Assembly: GCF_008974285.1 (NCBI RefSeq)
Contig: NZ_BKZV01000005.1
Coordinates: 496,001 to 560,000, forward strand
Direction: 5' to 3'
Length of the DNA: 64,000 nt
From: Thermogemmatispora aurantia
GTDB taxonomy: Bacteria > Chloroflexota > Ktedonobacteria > Ktedonobacterales > Ktedonobacteraceae
Shown: positions 43,360 to 53,251 of the stretch, piece after piece
Layout of the letters: each line of letters begins with the position of its first letter
Numbering within the stretch: the stretch's first letter is position 1
The notes under the pieces: model-generated
The model's database searches: none
Told to the model about the DNA's origin: nothing
The model's input: the letters and a program-made list of their open reading frames with translations, nothing else
Translations under genes and position numbers: made by a program

Positions 43360-46300
43360 TCAGTGCTCCGCTGTGGGTCTGGCTGGGCCACGCCGATCTG
43401 GGGGGCGATCGCTATCTGCCTGAGTGGAGTCGCCGGGCTGGGCGCTGCTGGAGCGCTGTCGCGGGCGCGACCCCGCCGCTTTCTCATCTGGCTGCTGGCT
43501 TCCTGTTGCGAGCGGGTCAAGCAGGGAGCGTACAAAGTGGAGCAGCTCCGCGGGATACTGTTCCCAGGGAGCTTGACCGCTCTCATACTTGTGTTGCAGC
43601 TTCTCCAGATGGGCCAGCGCTTCAGCGTAGCGTGGCTGCTGGCTGCTCAAGAGCTGCAGATTCCAGGTCAGAAGGCTGCGCAACTGCTCGGCCTTCAGCA
43701 GTGGCGTCTGGCTCTTCTTGAGCAACGTCGCCAGGCGTGAGAAGCTCACGCGCTGCAAGTCTAGGGTGCTCAACGAGGGCTTACCGCTGCTGCCCGCGGC
43801 CTCCATCTTGCTCCTACCGCCGTAACGCGCCGTCTGACTCTCTTCGGCTACCAGTCCGGCCAGAGCATGCGGACGATCGAACAGCTCGTCCAGGCTGCGG
43901 CAGTGTTGCGCGCGGCGTATCATGCGGGCCACCAACCCCAGCGCCTCGACCGCTCCGCTGAAAGACGGCGCCGCCTTATCGGGTTGCAGGGCTGCATAGA
44001 GCGCCTCGATGCGCTTCACCTGCGCAAAAAAGGCCTGACGCAGCTCGTTCCCCTTGAGCAGGCTATCGGCGGCTTGACGGGCGGCCCTGTCGAGCCGCTG
44101 CTCCGCGCTGGCGGCCAACAGCGCGGAGACCTCGACGCCATGACGGGCACAGAAATCCAGTGTCTCCCCGAGCGACTTCTCCAGCTCCGCCACAAGCCGA
44201 TGCTTCTCCTGAATAGCGCTTACCTCAGCGACGGGCGGTTCGTGTAGTTCGCGACTGGCTCGGCGGCGGAGACGCCACGACTGGGGGAGCACGCGCTCAG
44301 CGGCCCGGGCATAGCGCTGTTGCAACGTAGAGAGCTGCGGCCAGTGCCCGATATAGTCGACCACCAGACCACAGACCTTCTCGTCATCATAGACACGGTT
44401 GACGGCAGTCAGGGCGGCCAGCAGCGTTGGACCCTGCAAAGGACGATCGAGATAGAGCGTTGCCAGCATCGGGGTGGCCAGACTTGCCAGCCAGGGATCA
44501 CAGCTAAAGAGCAGACGGAGCGGATCGTTCACATCGTGGAAGCGAGCGACCAGGTCCTCATTGCGCAAACGCTCGTGATGGGAACGGATCTCGACCGTCT
44601 CGAAGTAGGCGCGGCCCGGCGTATCGTTGAAGTCAGCAAAGCGACGATAGTCGTCGGGCGACGGAGAAACGAGCACAGCCATCTCCGTTGGCCTGTAGTA
44701 GGCCAGGAGTTCATCCAGCCCAGCTCGACGGCGCCAGTCGAAGGTTTCATCTCGCTCCCGCTGCAGCCGACGCAGCATGCGCTCCCAGAGGGAACGCACC
44801 CGGTTATAGAGGCGCACGGCAGTGATCTTATCGATCGTCAGCACCAGGGCCTTGGCGCGATAGCCCCGGGCAAACCAATGTTCGACCAGATCGCGAGCCA
44901 CCAGATCGAGGCGCTCGGGATGGGTCAGCAGCGCGTAGGGAGTGCGCAGGCGTTGAGCCAGCTCCTCTTGATACTCACTGCAGGGGCCAGCGGCCTCAGC
45001 CAGCTGCTGCATAGCCTCGGCAAAGCCGGGCGGAGTCTGCGCACCCAGCAAGGCGCTCCGATCCTCGTAGTAGACTGGCAGAATAGTGCCATCGGCGAGC
45101 GCTTGAGCGCAGGAATAGCCACTAAGGTAGGGGCCGAAGAGACTGCGCAGCGCCGGCTCCTGATCCTCGCGGCAGGGAGTCGCCGTTAGCCCGAGAAAAG
45201 CCGCGGCGGGCAGCGCCTGACGCATCCGCTGCAGCTGCTCCAGCGTGCAGGTCTGCAGCTCGTCGACCAGCACCAGCAGGTCCGTACGCAGCGAAAGCGG
45301 CTCAGGGCTCTCGAAAGCCGAAGGCAAAGCGAAATAGAGAGGAGGGGCAGAACGGCCCGGCGTGGGCCGCTCCAGCAAACGCTGCAGCTCGCCAGCTGTC
45401 GTCACGGGCATTGGACCCGGTTTCTCTTCCCTTGTCAGCAGGCCCCAGTCCGTCAGAGAGCGCACGAGCTGTCGCCAGAGATCCTCGTGGCCAGTCACCA
45501 ACAGGCAGGTTGGCCCTGGCTCATCGCCCTGACGCAGCACCTTTTGCAGCAGAAAGGCCAGCGTATAGCTCTTGCCGCTGCCATGTGCCTGCCAGAGCAG
45601 TCCCAATCGGCCCCGTAAAGCCCCGGCCTCACGCAGACGAGCATAGGCCGCATTCACCGCCAGGTACTGATGATTGCGGGCGACAATTTTACCGGGCCGT
45701 GGCGTCCTGGAGAAAAGCGTGAAGTGCTTGACAAGATCAAGGAAGCGCTCAGGTTGACAGGTGGCGTAGAGCGCTGTCTCTAGTGAGCAGTCCTCCGGCT
45801 CATCTTCGCCCGAGAGGCGTTTCCAGGGAGTCAGCTGCGGCCAGCGGCTGTCAACGCTGCCCACGCGGTTCAAAGGACCGTTGGAGAGAAGCACAAGAGC
45901 GTTATACCATACGAGCTGTGGCAGTTCACTGCGATAGCAGTGCAGATAATGTTGATAGAGCTGCTCCAGTGGTTCAATGCCGATAACAAACAGCAGGAGC
46001 GGGAGACCGTTGACGAAACCAACCAGGGGAAGGCAGAGCGGGCCACAGCGCCCCTGCACCCAATAGTTCGAGATCACTCGCCAGTCGTTGGCGGCGGGAT
46101 GTTGCCAGTCGACGAGACGCAGGGTCGACGAAGCGCCGACCTCCCTCCTCGGAGCCGAGACCGAAGCCATGCTGCCTGGGCGTCGGCGGCCCGGCTGAGC
46201 TTGGGAGAGAGCACTTGATTGCCCCTCATTGCTCGGCGCTACACCCTCGCGCAGCAGATGATGGATTTCGCGATTCGCCGCCAGCGGATGCAGCGCGTCG

Positions 46301-46542
46301 CGGTTGCGCGTCAGGAGGGCACAGGCATAGGCAATCTGTTCTGCGCTGGCCTCGGGATTCAGACGCTGCAGAGCCGTGCGGAGAGGGTCGAGCAGCACCA
46401 CCTCCTCAGCGCTGCCGCGCCCAGTGATATCATAGTTGCCTGTTCCCTCGGCTGAAGCATCCTGGTGGCAATATCCCATCTGCTCCAGAGCGTGGATGGC
46501 CCGAGAAACCACGATATTGTTGATGGCTTGTGGAAACTCCAT
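43360..46542 (-). CDS. HsdR-like DNA translocase with inactivated nuclease domain
   Basis: A 1060-residue homologue of the type I restriction subunit HsdR. The N-terminal domain is recognisable by FVNGLPL (176-182). The two superfamily 2 helicase domains contain Walker A WQAHGSGKS (317-325), DELQ (427-430), GLTATP (451-456) and the late motif ALTAVNRVYDD. In HsdR the segment before and after FVNGLPL carries the nuclease Asp and ExK. Here they are Pro172, Val186 and Gly188, so no nuclease is left. The C-terminal part (about 760-1060) is helical and ends in a disordered tail. No hsdM or hsdS is present. It should pump or remodel DNA without cutting, possibly for the TIR-nuclease-methyltransferase downstream on the same strand. 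RBS AGAAGG precedes the ATG. Confidence 0.85.
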   Translation of the reverse strand: MEFPQAINNIVVSRAIHALEQMGYCHQDASAEGTGNYDITGRGSAEEVVLLDPLRTALQRLNPEASAEQIAYACALLTRNRDALHPLAANREIHHLLREGVAPSNEGQSSALSQAQPGRRRPGSMASVSAPRREVGASSTLRLVDWQHPAANDWRVISNYWVQGRCGPLCLPLVGFVNGLPLLLFVIGIEPLEQLYQHYLHCYRSELPQLVWYNALVLLSNGPLNRVGSVDSRWPQLTPWKRLSGEDEPEDCSLETALYATCQPERFLDLVKHFTLFSRTPRPGKIVARNHQYLAVNAAYARLREAGALRGRLGLLWQAHGSGKSYTLAFLLQKVLRQGDEPGPTCLLVTGHEDLWRQLVRSLTDWGLLTREEKPGPMPVTTAGELQRLLERPTPGRSAPPLYFALPSAFESPEPLSLRTDLLVLVDELQTCTLEQLQRMRQALPAAAFLGLTATPCREDQEPALRSLFGPYLSGYSCAQALADGTILPVYYEDRSALLGAQTPPGFAEAMQQLAEAAGPCSEYQEELAQRLRTPYALLTHPERLDLVARDLVEHWFARGYRAKALVLTIDKITAVRLYNRVRSLWERMLRRLQRERDETFDWRRRAGLDELLAYYRPTEMAVLVSPSPDDYRRFADFNDTPGRAYFETVEIRSHHERLRNEDLVARFHDVNDPLRLLFSCDPWLASLATPMLATLYLDRPLQGPTLLAALTAVNRVYDDEKVCGLVVDYIGHWPQLSTLQQRYARAAERVLPQSWRLRRRASRELHEPPVAEVSAIQEKHRLVAELEKSLGETLDFCARHGVEVSALLAASAEQRLDRAARQAADSLLKGNELRQAFFAQVKRIEALYAALQPDKAAPSFSGAVEALGLVARMIRRAQHCRSLDELFDRPHALAGLVAEESQTARYGGRSKMEAAGSSGKPSLSTLDLQRVSFSRLATLLKKSQTPLLKAEQLRSLLTWNLQLLSSQQPRYAEALAHLEKLQHKYESGQAPWEQYPAELLHFVRSLLDPLATGSQQPDEKAAGSRPRQRSSSAQPGDSTQADSDRPPDRRGPARPTAEH

Positions 46543-47615
46543 GATGTGACCTTCTTCTACCAGTACCAGCGCATCCTCTCACCATGAATATCTGCATAGG
46601 TGCGGTGTCACTGGCTGTGAACTTCAGGCAACGCTCGGGCCGTCCGAGGCGCCAGGTTTCTCCGTGCCTCCGCGTGGAAGGCAGGTAGGAGATGAGGCCT
46701 CAGGAAGGCGCTCAGACGCTGAAGCCAAGGCCTGGGCCGGCCCGAGGCTGCCCTCGGCTGTGCGCAAATCGAAATCATCGAAGACCCCTGCTTCAAGCAA
46801 GCGGGGGAAGTGCATCAAAGTAATCAATGCAAAAAATTGCGTTCATAAATGAGATGGCCGGACTTACCCACCAAAGAGACCAGGAGAAAAGCATGGTCGC
46901 AGGTCCTGGGGATCGGTTCAGGTGCTGGCTCTGCCTCTGGCCGCCTGCTCTGTGGCTCTAAGTACCTGGCCAGCCTCCTGGCCTGCGCCAGCCAATCAAG
47001 CGGCTGCCTCACTCTGCAGCCTTGGCCGGCCCGGGCCAGTTCCAGCACGCTGCAGGCCATCCTGCCAAGCATCAGGGGTCGATTCCCTCCTAGCCATATA
47101 CCACGTCCTTCCTTCTACCACTGCTGGAGCCTTTGCTTCTGCCAACCTGCCTCTGATCAGGTGGCGAGCAGCAGCTCATGCCTTTGTCCGCGTCGAGATC
47201 TTGCTGGTATCCAGGAGCAACGGGCTGCCAGGTCAAGGCGGTCATGGCAAGCAGGCACTGATCAGAGGAAGCGGACCGTCTCGCCCTGGCCTGCCCTCAT
47301 GTTGCTACTATATAGACGAACCTGGCAAGATCCTATCAAATACAAGGAGGGTATCTAGAAGACAAAAGGACCTTTTGCCGGGTCCTGTAGTGAGCTTGTG
47401 TAATGATACACAAGACAAGCAACAGCATCTCAAGATCGAACGAGGCAGCAGAGACTGCCAACCGAGGCAAACAGAACTGTTCTCCTGACCAGTATCGGCG
47501 ACCTGGCCCTGTGCTATACTCTCCCAATACGGCAGGTGGCGAGCAACGAAGTAGGGGGGCCTGTTCAACCAAGGCACAACCTCAGACGGAGCAGCAACAG
47601 GGAGTAGCAACAACG
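46543..47615. other. Gene-poor region of about 1.07 kb
   Basis: It lies between the start of the HsdR-like gene and the ABC exporter, which point away from each other. Several open frames exist, the longest at 46849-47358, but their Ser/Cys/Arg/Trp-rich translations do not look like proteins. A TATACT at about 47515 could be the exporter -10. I see no tRNA, terminal repeat or integrase remnant. Confidence 0.45.
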
Positions 47616-49553
47616 ATGGCAGTACACGGTCACAGCATGGGTAGTGGTTTGGGGGTCTATCTCGACGAGCAGCGGCGCAAGGGGCGCAAGACCGACCGGC
47701 GAACACTAGGTCGGGTCATAGCGGCCTTCCGACCCTATCGAGGGCAAGTGGCTCTCATGCTCATAGCTATCCTCACGACAACCCTTTTGGGATTAATCAA
47801 CCCTCTCATGATCCGCTTTATCTTTGATGATGCCATTGGCAAGCGTGATCTGACATTGCTCATCATCTTTGTCAGCATCATGCTCATCACGCCGGTGGTC
47901 AACGGAGTCATCGGTGTAGGCCAGAGCTATCTCAGCAACGTGGTTGGGCAGCGTGTCATGCGCGACTTTCGCAATCGCCTCTATGCCCATCTGCAGCGGA
48001 TGTCTCTGCGCTTTTTCACTGCCACCCGCACCGGAGAAATTCAATCGCGGCTGGCCAATGACGTCGGCGGTATCGAGAACATCGTCACAGGCACCGCCAC
48101 CAGCATCGTTGCCAACATCTCCACGGCCCTCTCGACCATCATTGCAATGGCCATTATCAGCCCGCTGCTTACCCTCATCTCGCTGGGGCTGCTGCCGCTC
48201 TTCCTCTGGATCACCTACAAAGTAGGCAACGTCCGCCGCCTGACGAGCAAAGAAACGCAAAAGAGCATGGCCTCTCTTAGCGCCCTCATGCAAGAGACCC
48301 TTTCCGTCAGTGGCATCCTGCTCATCAAGACCTTTGGCCGGCAGAAGCTGGCCCAGCAACGCTTTGAAGAGGAGAACCAGCGACTTTCCGATCTTGAAAT
48401 TCGCCAGCAAATGATCGGGCGCTGGTTCTTCATGTTCGTGGGCACCTTCTTCTCGATCACGCCGGCAGTCGTCTACCTTGTCGCCGGATTGCAGGCCATT
48501 TTTGACCCGCGCCAGGCCATTACCCTGGGCGCCATTGTGGCCTTCACCACTCTGCAGAGCCGGCTCTTTTTCCCGGTTGGCCAGCTACTCAACATTCAAG
48601 TCGACATCCAGGGCGCCCTGGCCCTCTTCGACCGGATCTTCGAATATCTCGACCTGCCGATCGAGATCGCAGACCGGCCTGATGCCCTCTGGCTCAAGCC
48701 CGAGCAGGTGCGTGGCGCCATCAGCTTTGAAGACGTCTCCTTCAGCTACCGACGTGAAGCATCTGAAGATACAGCCGAAGCGGGGCCGGAGGGGAATGGC
48801 GAGCAGCGAAACGGGAGAGCGGTGATCCTGGCTGAAGACCTGTCCGAGGGACGTCCAGCGCTCAGCCATATCTCTTTCACCATCGAGCCGGGTCAGCTGG
48901 TGGCCCTTGTCGGACCAAGCGGAGCCGGCAAAACCACCATCACCTATCTGCTCGCCCGCCTCTACGATGTTGACGAAGGCAGCGTACGCATCGACGGTCA
49001 CGACGTTCGCTCCGTCGCCCAGCAGTCTCTCAGCGAACTGATCGGCATGGTCACCCAGGAAACCTACCTCTTCAACGCCACCATCCGCGAAAATCTGCTC
49101 TACGCGCGGCCCGAGGCCAGCGAGGAAGAGATGATCGCCGCCGCCAGGGCCGCTGCCATTCATGACCGCATCATGGAGCTAGAGGACGGCTACGATACCC
49201 TGGTTGGAGAGCGTGGCTACAAGCTCTCTGGAGGTGAAAAGCAGCGCCTCGCCATCGCGCGTGTCATCCTTAAAGATCCGCGCATCCTGATCCTGGACGA
49301 AGCCACCAGCGCCCTCGACACCCACTCCGAGCGTCTCATTCAGGCAGCCCTGGAGCCGCTCATGCACAAGCGCACTACCCTGGCCATTGCGCATCGGCTC
49401 TCGACCATTCTGGCCGCCGACACCATTCTTGTCCTGGATCGAGGGCAGATTGTCGAGCGCGGAACCCATGAGGAATTGCTGCAGCAGCAAGGACTCTATG
49501 CCCGCCTCTATGCTGAGCAGTTTCATCGGGCCGCCGAGGAGCAGACGATCTGA
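47616..49553 (+). CDS. ABC exporter, fused permease and ATPase
   Basis: A 645-residue half-transporter that should work as a dimer. Six membrane segments (about 35-330) precede the ATPase domain, which has Walker A GPSGAGKT, a Q-loop (TQETY), signature LSGGEKQR, Walker B ILILDEATSA and the H-loop (IAHRLS). About 35 residues rich in Glu and Gly are inserted early in the nucleotide-binding domain, before the ALSHISF strand. MsbA/BmrA-type proteins export lipids or drugs. ATG 47616 follows GGGAG; the frame stays open to 47403, but that part is Gln/Ser-rich and lacks an RBS. It is bounded on the right by a terminator serving the opposite gene. Confidence 0.9.
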   Translation: MAVHGHSMGSGLGVYLDEQRRKGRKTDRRTLGRVIAAFRPYRGQVALMLIAILTTTLLGLINPLMIRFIFDDAIGKRDLTLLIIFVSIMLITPVVNGVIGVGQSYLSNVVGQRVMRDFRNRLYAHLQRMSLRFFTATRTGEIQSRLANDVGGIENIVTGTATSIVANISTALSTIIAMAIISPLLTLISLGLLPLFLWITYKVGNVRRLTSKETQKSMASLSALMQETLSVSGILLIKTFGRQKLAQQRFEEENQRLSDLEIRQQMIGRWFFMFVGTFFSITPAVVYLVAGLQAIFDPRQAITLGAIVAFTTLQSRLFFPVGQLLNIQVDIQGALALFDRIFEYLDLPIEIADRPDALWLKPEQVRGAISFEDVSFSYRREASEDTAEAGPEGNGEQRNGRAVILAEDLSEGRPALSHISFTIEPGQLVALVGPSGAGKTTITYLLARLYDVDEGSVRIDGHDVRSVAQQSLSELIGMVTQETYLFNATIRENLLYARPEASEEEMIAAARAAAIHDRIMELEDGYDTLVGERGYKLSGGEKQRLAIARVILKDPRILILDEATSALDTHSERLIQAALEPLMHKRTTLAIAHRLSTILAADTILVLDRGQIVERGTHEELLQQQGLYARLYAEQFHRAAEEQTI

Positions 49554-49583
49554 GCAAGACTGATCTTGATGAAGTCCCTCAAG

Positions 49584-49618
49584 AAAAAAAGCGGGCTAGC
49601 ATCTATTGCTGGCCCGCT
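49584..49618 (-). terminator. Intrinsic terminator of the GlsB-type gene
   Basis: Read on the minus strand, an 11-pair stem (AGCGGGCCAGC with GCTAGCCCGCT, one wobble pair) and a 7-base loop are followed directly by a T-run (49590-49584). On the plus strand no T-run follows, so it serves the leftward gene. Confidence 0.8.
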
Positions 49619-49675
49619 AAGGAGATTTCGGCAGAGGGAGATGCCGAAGAAAGGAGACGAAGAGTAAGAGGCTCA

Positions 49676-49990
49676 CTAGACAGTAGGGCGCTTGCCACCA
49701 AGGCCTCGCCCACCAGTCACGGCCTTGACGATTACCAACAGGATGATCGCGCCGAGCAGGGCTGTCACGAATGTCCAGAAGATGCCACTGACCGAAATGC
49801 CGAGGGCGCCCAGGATCGCGCCGCCCAGGAGACCGCCAATGATGCCGACGATAATATTACCCAGAATGCCGAGCTGATCGCCCTGCACCAGGCGATCGGC
49901 GATCGCCCCGGCTAAGCCGCCGATGATGATCCAGACAAACCAGGCCCACAGCGTGCCCAGCACACTCGCCAGAACAAAACCCGTTACCAT
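49676..49990 (-). CDS. GlsB/YeaQ/YmgE-family small membrane protein
   Basis: A 104-residue protein with three membrane segments and Gly-rich faces: WFVWIIIGGLAGAIADRL, then GNIIVGIIGGLLGGAILG and a third hydrophobic segment, ending in a basic tail. This is the pattern of the transglycosylase-associated (GlsB) family, linked to general stress; its biochemical role is not established. The N-terminal segment is longer than in most members. RBS GAGAGGAGG precedes the ATG and an intrinsic terminator follows. Confidence 0.9.
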   Translation of the reverse strand: MVTGFVLASVLGTLWAWFVWIIIGGLAGAIADRLVQGDQLGILGNIIVGIIGGLLGGAILGALGISVSGIFWTFVTALLGAIILLVIVKAVTGGRGLGGKRPTV

Positions 49991-50395
49991 GTGAACTTTC
50001 TCCTCCTCTCGCTAAAGCTCTCTTCGAGACAATGACACAGGTACTTATTACTACAGTCGAAGATACTCCGATCGCTGTTGGGTCGCTACCGATGTCATTT
50101 TCTACACGGGTCAACCCCCGAGAGAGTGTCAACCGGCTCAGAGGACTGTAGCGAAAGAAAAGGAGAGCGGCGCGGCTTCAGAAGCGGGCTAAGCCTGAAG
50201 AAAGGCGCTGTTCCGACAGGGCAGGCGGCGAGCGGCTTCAGTAGAAATACTGGTCGTCTACAGCCAGAGCGCCGGGCCATCATTCCGGAGGCTTCAAGCC
50301 TTGCCCCCGAAGAGAAGGCCCCGCCTGGCCCGGCGCCAGAGCAACGTTGAGAGCGCAGAGCGGGCGCCAGCCCTCTCGCATAGTCGCTCAGACAT
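49991..50395. other. Intergenic region between GlsB-type and comB genes
   Basis: Holds the GlsB upstream region and the comB 3' flank. No gene, hairpin terminator or clear promoter was recognised. Confidence 0.35.
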
Positions 50396-51178
50396 TCAAA
50401 GAGCTAGCGGCTCGACAATCAACAGGCCGGTCTCCGGCTCGCGACCGGAGACCGCTGGTACCACGCTGCTCCGATCGATCTCCACACAGAAAGGAGGGTC
50501 GTCGACCAGACCGGCGCGTAGCACCGTCAGAGACGACTCGCTATACTCTAGCACACGCGGGGGCTTATAGGCCTCATAAATGGCGATCGCCGCCAGAGCG
50601 CTCCCGTGAGGAGTCAGGACTGGGCTTCCTGGATCAGCCTCCTGGTGGTCGGGGCCAGCCAGGCGCAGCAGCTCGGCGGCCAGGTAGCCGGCACAGACCG
50701 CATCATCCAGAGCAAAGTAACCGAACTCGCCTGCGCAGACCAGGGCAATATCGCGTTCGCGCTCACGCGCCAGCGTTAGCGCCGCCGAGACCACGGCGTG
50801 GGCATTGCGGAAGCAGCCGGCCAGGCGTATCGTCTCGGGTGGGCAGGCGTGGAAAGCGCGGGTGCCATTCGTTGTCGTCAAAATCAGCTCACGGCCCTGC
50901 AGGTCCAGCTGGGCGAACTCGCGCGGCGAATTGCCATAATCGAAGCCGGGAATGCGGCGCACATTGCGCTCGCCGCAGAGCGCGCGCCCGGGATGAGCAG
51001 CGGCTCCAGCCCGCGCCTGCTCGATCGACTCAGCCACCAGCACGCGCCTCGCGCCCTGCTCCAGCATCACCGTCATCGTCGTCGTCGCGCGGATCAGGTC
51101 GATCACGATGTAGACATCGCCGGCCTGGGCCCGCTCGGGCAAAATTGTCTCGGGAGTAAAAAAGACGTAGAGTTGCAA
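50396..51178 (-). CDS. comB: 2-phosphosulfolactate phosphatase family protein
   Basis: A 260-residue protein of the ComB family. Typical segments are VIDLIRATTTMTVMLEQGAR, GFDYGNSPREF, LTTTNGTRAF and GEFGYFALDDAVCAGYLA. The archaeal founding member hydrolyses 2-phosphosulfolactate to sulfolactate in coenzyme M synthesis. Bacterial homologues are common, but there is no sign of a coenzyme M pathway here, so the substrate may differ. I set the start at TTG 51178, four bases after AGGAGG; the frame is open further upstream without an RBS. It is divergent from the acyl-CoA synthetase. Confidence 0.85.
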   Translation of the reverse strand: MQLYVFFTPETILPERAQAGDVYIVIDLIRATTTMTVMLEQGARRVLVAESIEQARAGAAAHPGRALCGERNVRRIPGFDYGNSPREFAQLDLQGRELILTTTNGTRAFHACPPETIRLAGCFRNAHAVVSAALTLARERERDIALVCAGEFGYFALDDAVCAGYLAAELLRLAGPDHQEADPGSPVLTPHGSALAAIAIYEAYKPPRVLEYSESSLTVLRAGLVDDPPFCVEIDRSSVVPAVSGREPETGLLIVEPLAL

Positions 51179-51380
51179 AGTGCCTCCTCGTTGTCGCTGA
51201 CTGATGCACCTGATCAATAAAGGGGCTGAGGAAACTGCCCACAATAAGGATCAGGTTCCATTATATCCTCTCGCCTGGCGTATGGTATGATAGGGAAAGA
51301 GAGCACAAGCGTTTCGCAGTAGCCCACACCTCTGACAGCGCCGTCGGAGGAGCGCTCTACAGCACAAAGGAGGCTTCACA

Positions 51381-53063
51381 ATGACCGTCTCGCGAACCCC
51401 CAACATGGTCGACTACGAAGTCGAGCGGCGCACCTTCCACATCGACGTCCCCGAGTATTTCAACTTCGCCGTCGACATCATCGGCAAATGGGCGCAGGAC
51501 CCCCAAAAAATTGCCGTCCACTGGCTCGGTCAGCACGGAGAAGAGCGGCAGATCACCTTTGCCGAATTCGCCGAGCGTTCCAGTCGGGCCGCCAACGCCT
51601 TTGCAGCCCTTGGCCTCAAGAAAGGCGATCGCGTGCTGGTCATGCTGCCGCGCCTTCCCGAATGGTGGGAAAGCGTACTGGGTCTGATGAAGCTCGGCGT
51701 CATCTTTATCCCCTGCACCACCCTGCTCACCAGCAAAGACCTCCAATATCGGGCTGAAGTAGCCGAGGCCCAGGGCCTGATCACCGATCGCGAAGGAGCA
51801 GAGAAATTTGATCAGGTGCGAGGGCAGTGTCCCACCGTCAAGCAGGCCATCCTGGTCGAGGGCGAGGCCCGTCCAGGCTGGATCAGCTATCACGAGATCG
51901 TGGCGGCAGCCTCCCCCGACTTCAAGGGTCCCAAAACGCGCAGCGACGACCCCTGTCTGGTCTACTTCACCTCAGGCACCGTCGGCTATCCCAAGATGGT
52001 TCTCCACACCCAGGCCAGCTACCCACTCGGGCACACCATCACTGGCAAATACTGGCTTGATCTCCACGAGGACGACCTGCTCTGGAATCTCAGTGAAACC
52101 GGCTGGGCCAAGTGGGCCTGGAGCAACTTCTTTGGTCCCTGGGTCATGGGCACCGCCGTCTTCATCCAGGACGCCCGCGGCAAATTCAATCCCCTGGAGA
52201 CCCTGGAGCTGCTCCATCGCTACCCGATCACCGTCCTCTGTGCCCCACCGACCGCCTACCGCATGCTTGTCCTGGAGGAGCCGCTCGCCTATCTCAAGAC
52301 GCATCCGCCCCGCGCCCTGCGCCACTGTGTTGGCGCTGGCGAGCCATTGAACCCGGAAGTCATTCGTCAATGGCAAGAAGCAACTGGCATGATCATCCGC
52401 GATGGTTACGGACAGACCGAGACCGTGCTGCTCTGTGGCAATTTCCCGCCGCTGGAGGTCAAGCCTGGCTCGATGGGCAAGCCCTCGCCGGGCTTCGACG
52501 TAGCCGTCATCGATCACGAGGGCAACGAGCTGCCTCCTGGTGCTGAGGGCGATATCGCCGTCCGCATCAAGCCTGAGCGTCCGCGCTGGCTCTTCCAGGA
52601 GTACTGGCGCAATCCCGAAGCGACCGCGGCCTGCATCCGCGGCGACTGGTACATCACCGGCGACCGCGCCTATCGCGATGAGGACGGTTATCTGTGGTTT
52701 GTTGGCAGGGCCGACGATGTCATCATCAGTGCCGGCTATCGCATTGGGCCGTTCGAAGTTGAAAGCGCCCTCAAAGAGCATCCCGCCGTCGCCGAGTCGG
52801 CGGTGGTTGGCAGTCCCGACGAAGTTCGCGGCCAGATCGTCAAAGCCTTTGTCGTGCTCGCCCCAGGTTACAGTCCATCACCCGAGCTGGCCAGCGAGCT
52901 GCAGGAGCATGTCCGTCGCGTCACCGCGCCCTATAAATATCCGCGCGAGATCGAATTTGTCGAGACGCTTCCTAAGACCATTTCGGGCAAGATTCGCCGC
53001 GTCGAGCTACGCGAGCTAGAGCACCGTCGCAAGCTTGGCCACAGTGGCCAGTCAGGGGCGTAA
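51381..53063 (+). CDS. AMP-forming acyl-CoA synthetase
   Basis: A 560-residue ANL-superfamily enzyme of the acetyl/medium-chain acyl-CoA synthetase type. It has the phosphate loop TSGTVGYPK, the motif DGYGQTE, the hinge GRADDVIISAGYRIGPFEVE and the C-terminal catalytic lysine in PKTISGKIRR. Adenylation and thioesterification make acyl-CoA from a carboxylic acid, ATP and CoA. The pocket region (NLSETGWAKWAWSN) resembles medium-chain ACSM enzymes more than acetyl-CoA synthetase. The SGK lysine is a known acetylation site in the family. RBS AAAGGAGG precedes the ATG. A hairpin follows. Confidence 0.92.
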   Translation: MTVSRTPNMVDYEVERRTFHIDVPEYFNFAVDIIGKWAQDPQKIAVHWLGQHGEERQITFAEFAERSSRAANAFAALGLKKGDRVLVMLPRLPEWWESVLGLMKLGVIFIPCTTLLTSKDLQYRAEVAEAQGLITDREGAEKFDQVRGQCPTVKQAILVEGEARPGWISYHEIVAAASPDFKGPKTRSDDPCLVYFTSGTVGYPKMVLHTQASYPLGHTITGKYWLDLHEDDLLWNLSETGWAKWAWSNFFGPWVMGTAVFIQDARGKFNPLETLELLHRYPITVLCAPPTAYRMLVLEEPLAYLKTHPPRALRHCVGAGEPLNPEVIRQWQEATGMIIRDGYGQTETVLLCGNFPPLEVKPGSMGKPSPGFDVAVIDHEGNELPPGAEGDIAVRIKPERPRWLFQEYWRNPEATAACIRGDWYITGDRAYRDEDGYLWFVGRADDVIISAGYRIGPFEVESALKEHPAVAESAVVGSPDEVRGQIVKAFVVLAPGYSPSPELASELQEHVRRVTAPYKYPREIEFVETLPKTISGKIRRVELRELEHRRKLGHSGQSGA

Positions 53064-53147
53064 ACTGCGACTCGTCTCCGTCCGTCGCCCTAGCCAGCGA
53101 GGACGGGAGGAAAAGCCGCCGGCGAGGAGGACCGCAGGCAGCAAAAG

Positions 53148-53189
53148 AGGGGTCGGGCGCGGTTCATGAGAGCTGTTGGCCCGACCCCT
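53148..53189. terminator. Hairpin between convergent genes
   Basis: AGGGGTCGGGC (53148-53158) and GCCCGACCCCT (53179-53189) form an 11-pair stem with a 20-base loop, between the acyl-CoA synthetase and the secreted helical protein. The T-tract is short. Confidence 0.65.
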
Positions 53190-53251
53190 TCTGTATGCTG
53201 GCTTCAGCCAGCGCCATCAGACCATGAGACAGGAGACAGGGAAGGAGGAAG

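Noticed and set aside
46849..47358. Plus-strand frame of 169 codons in the gene-free gap
   Set aside because: The composition (many Ser, Cys, Trp, Arg and Pro) and lack of an RBS do not look like a protein.
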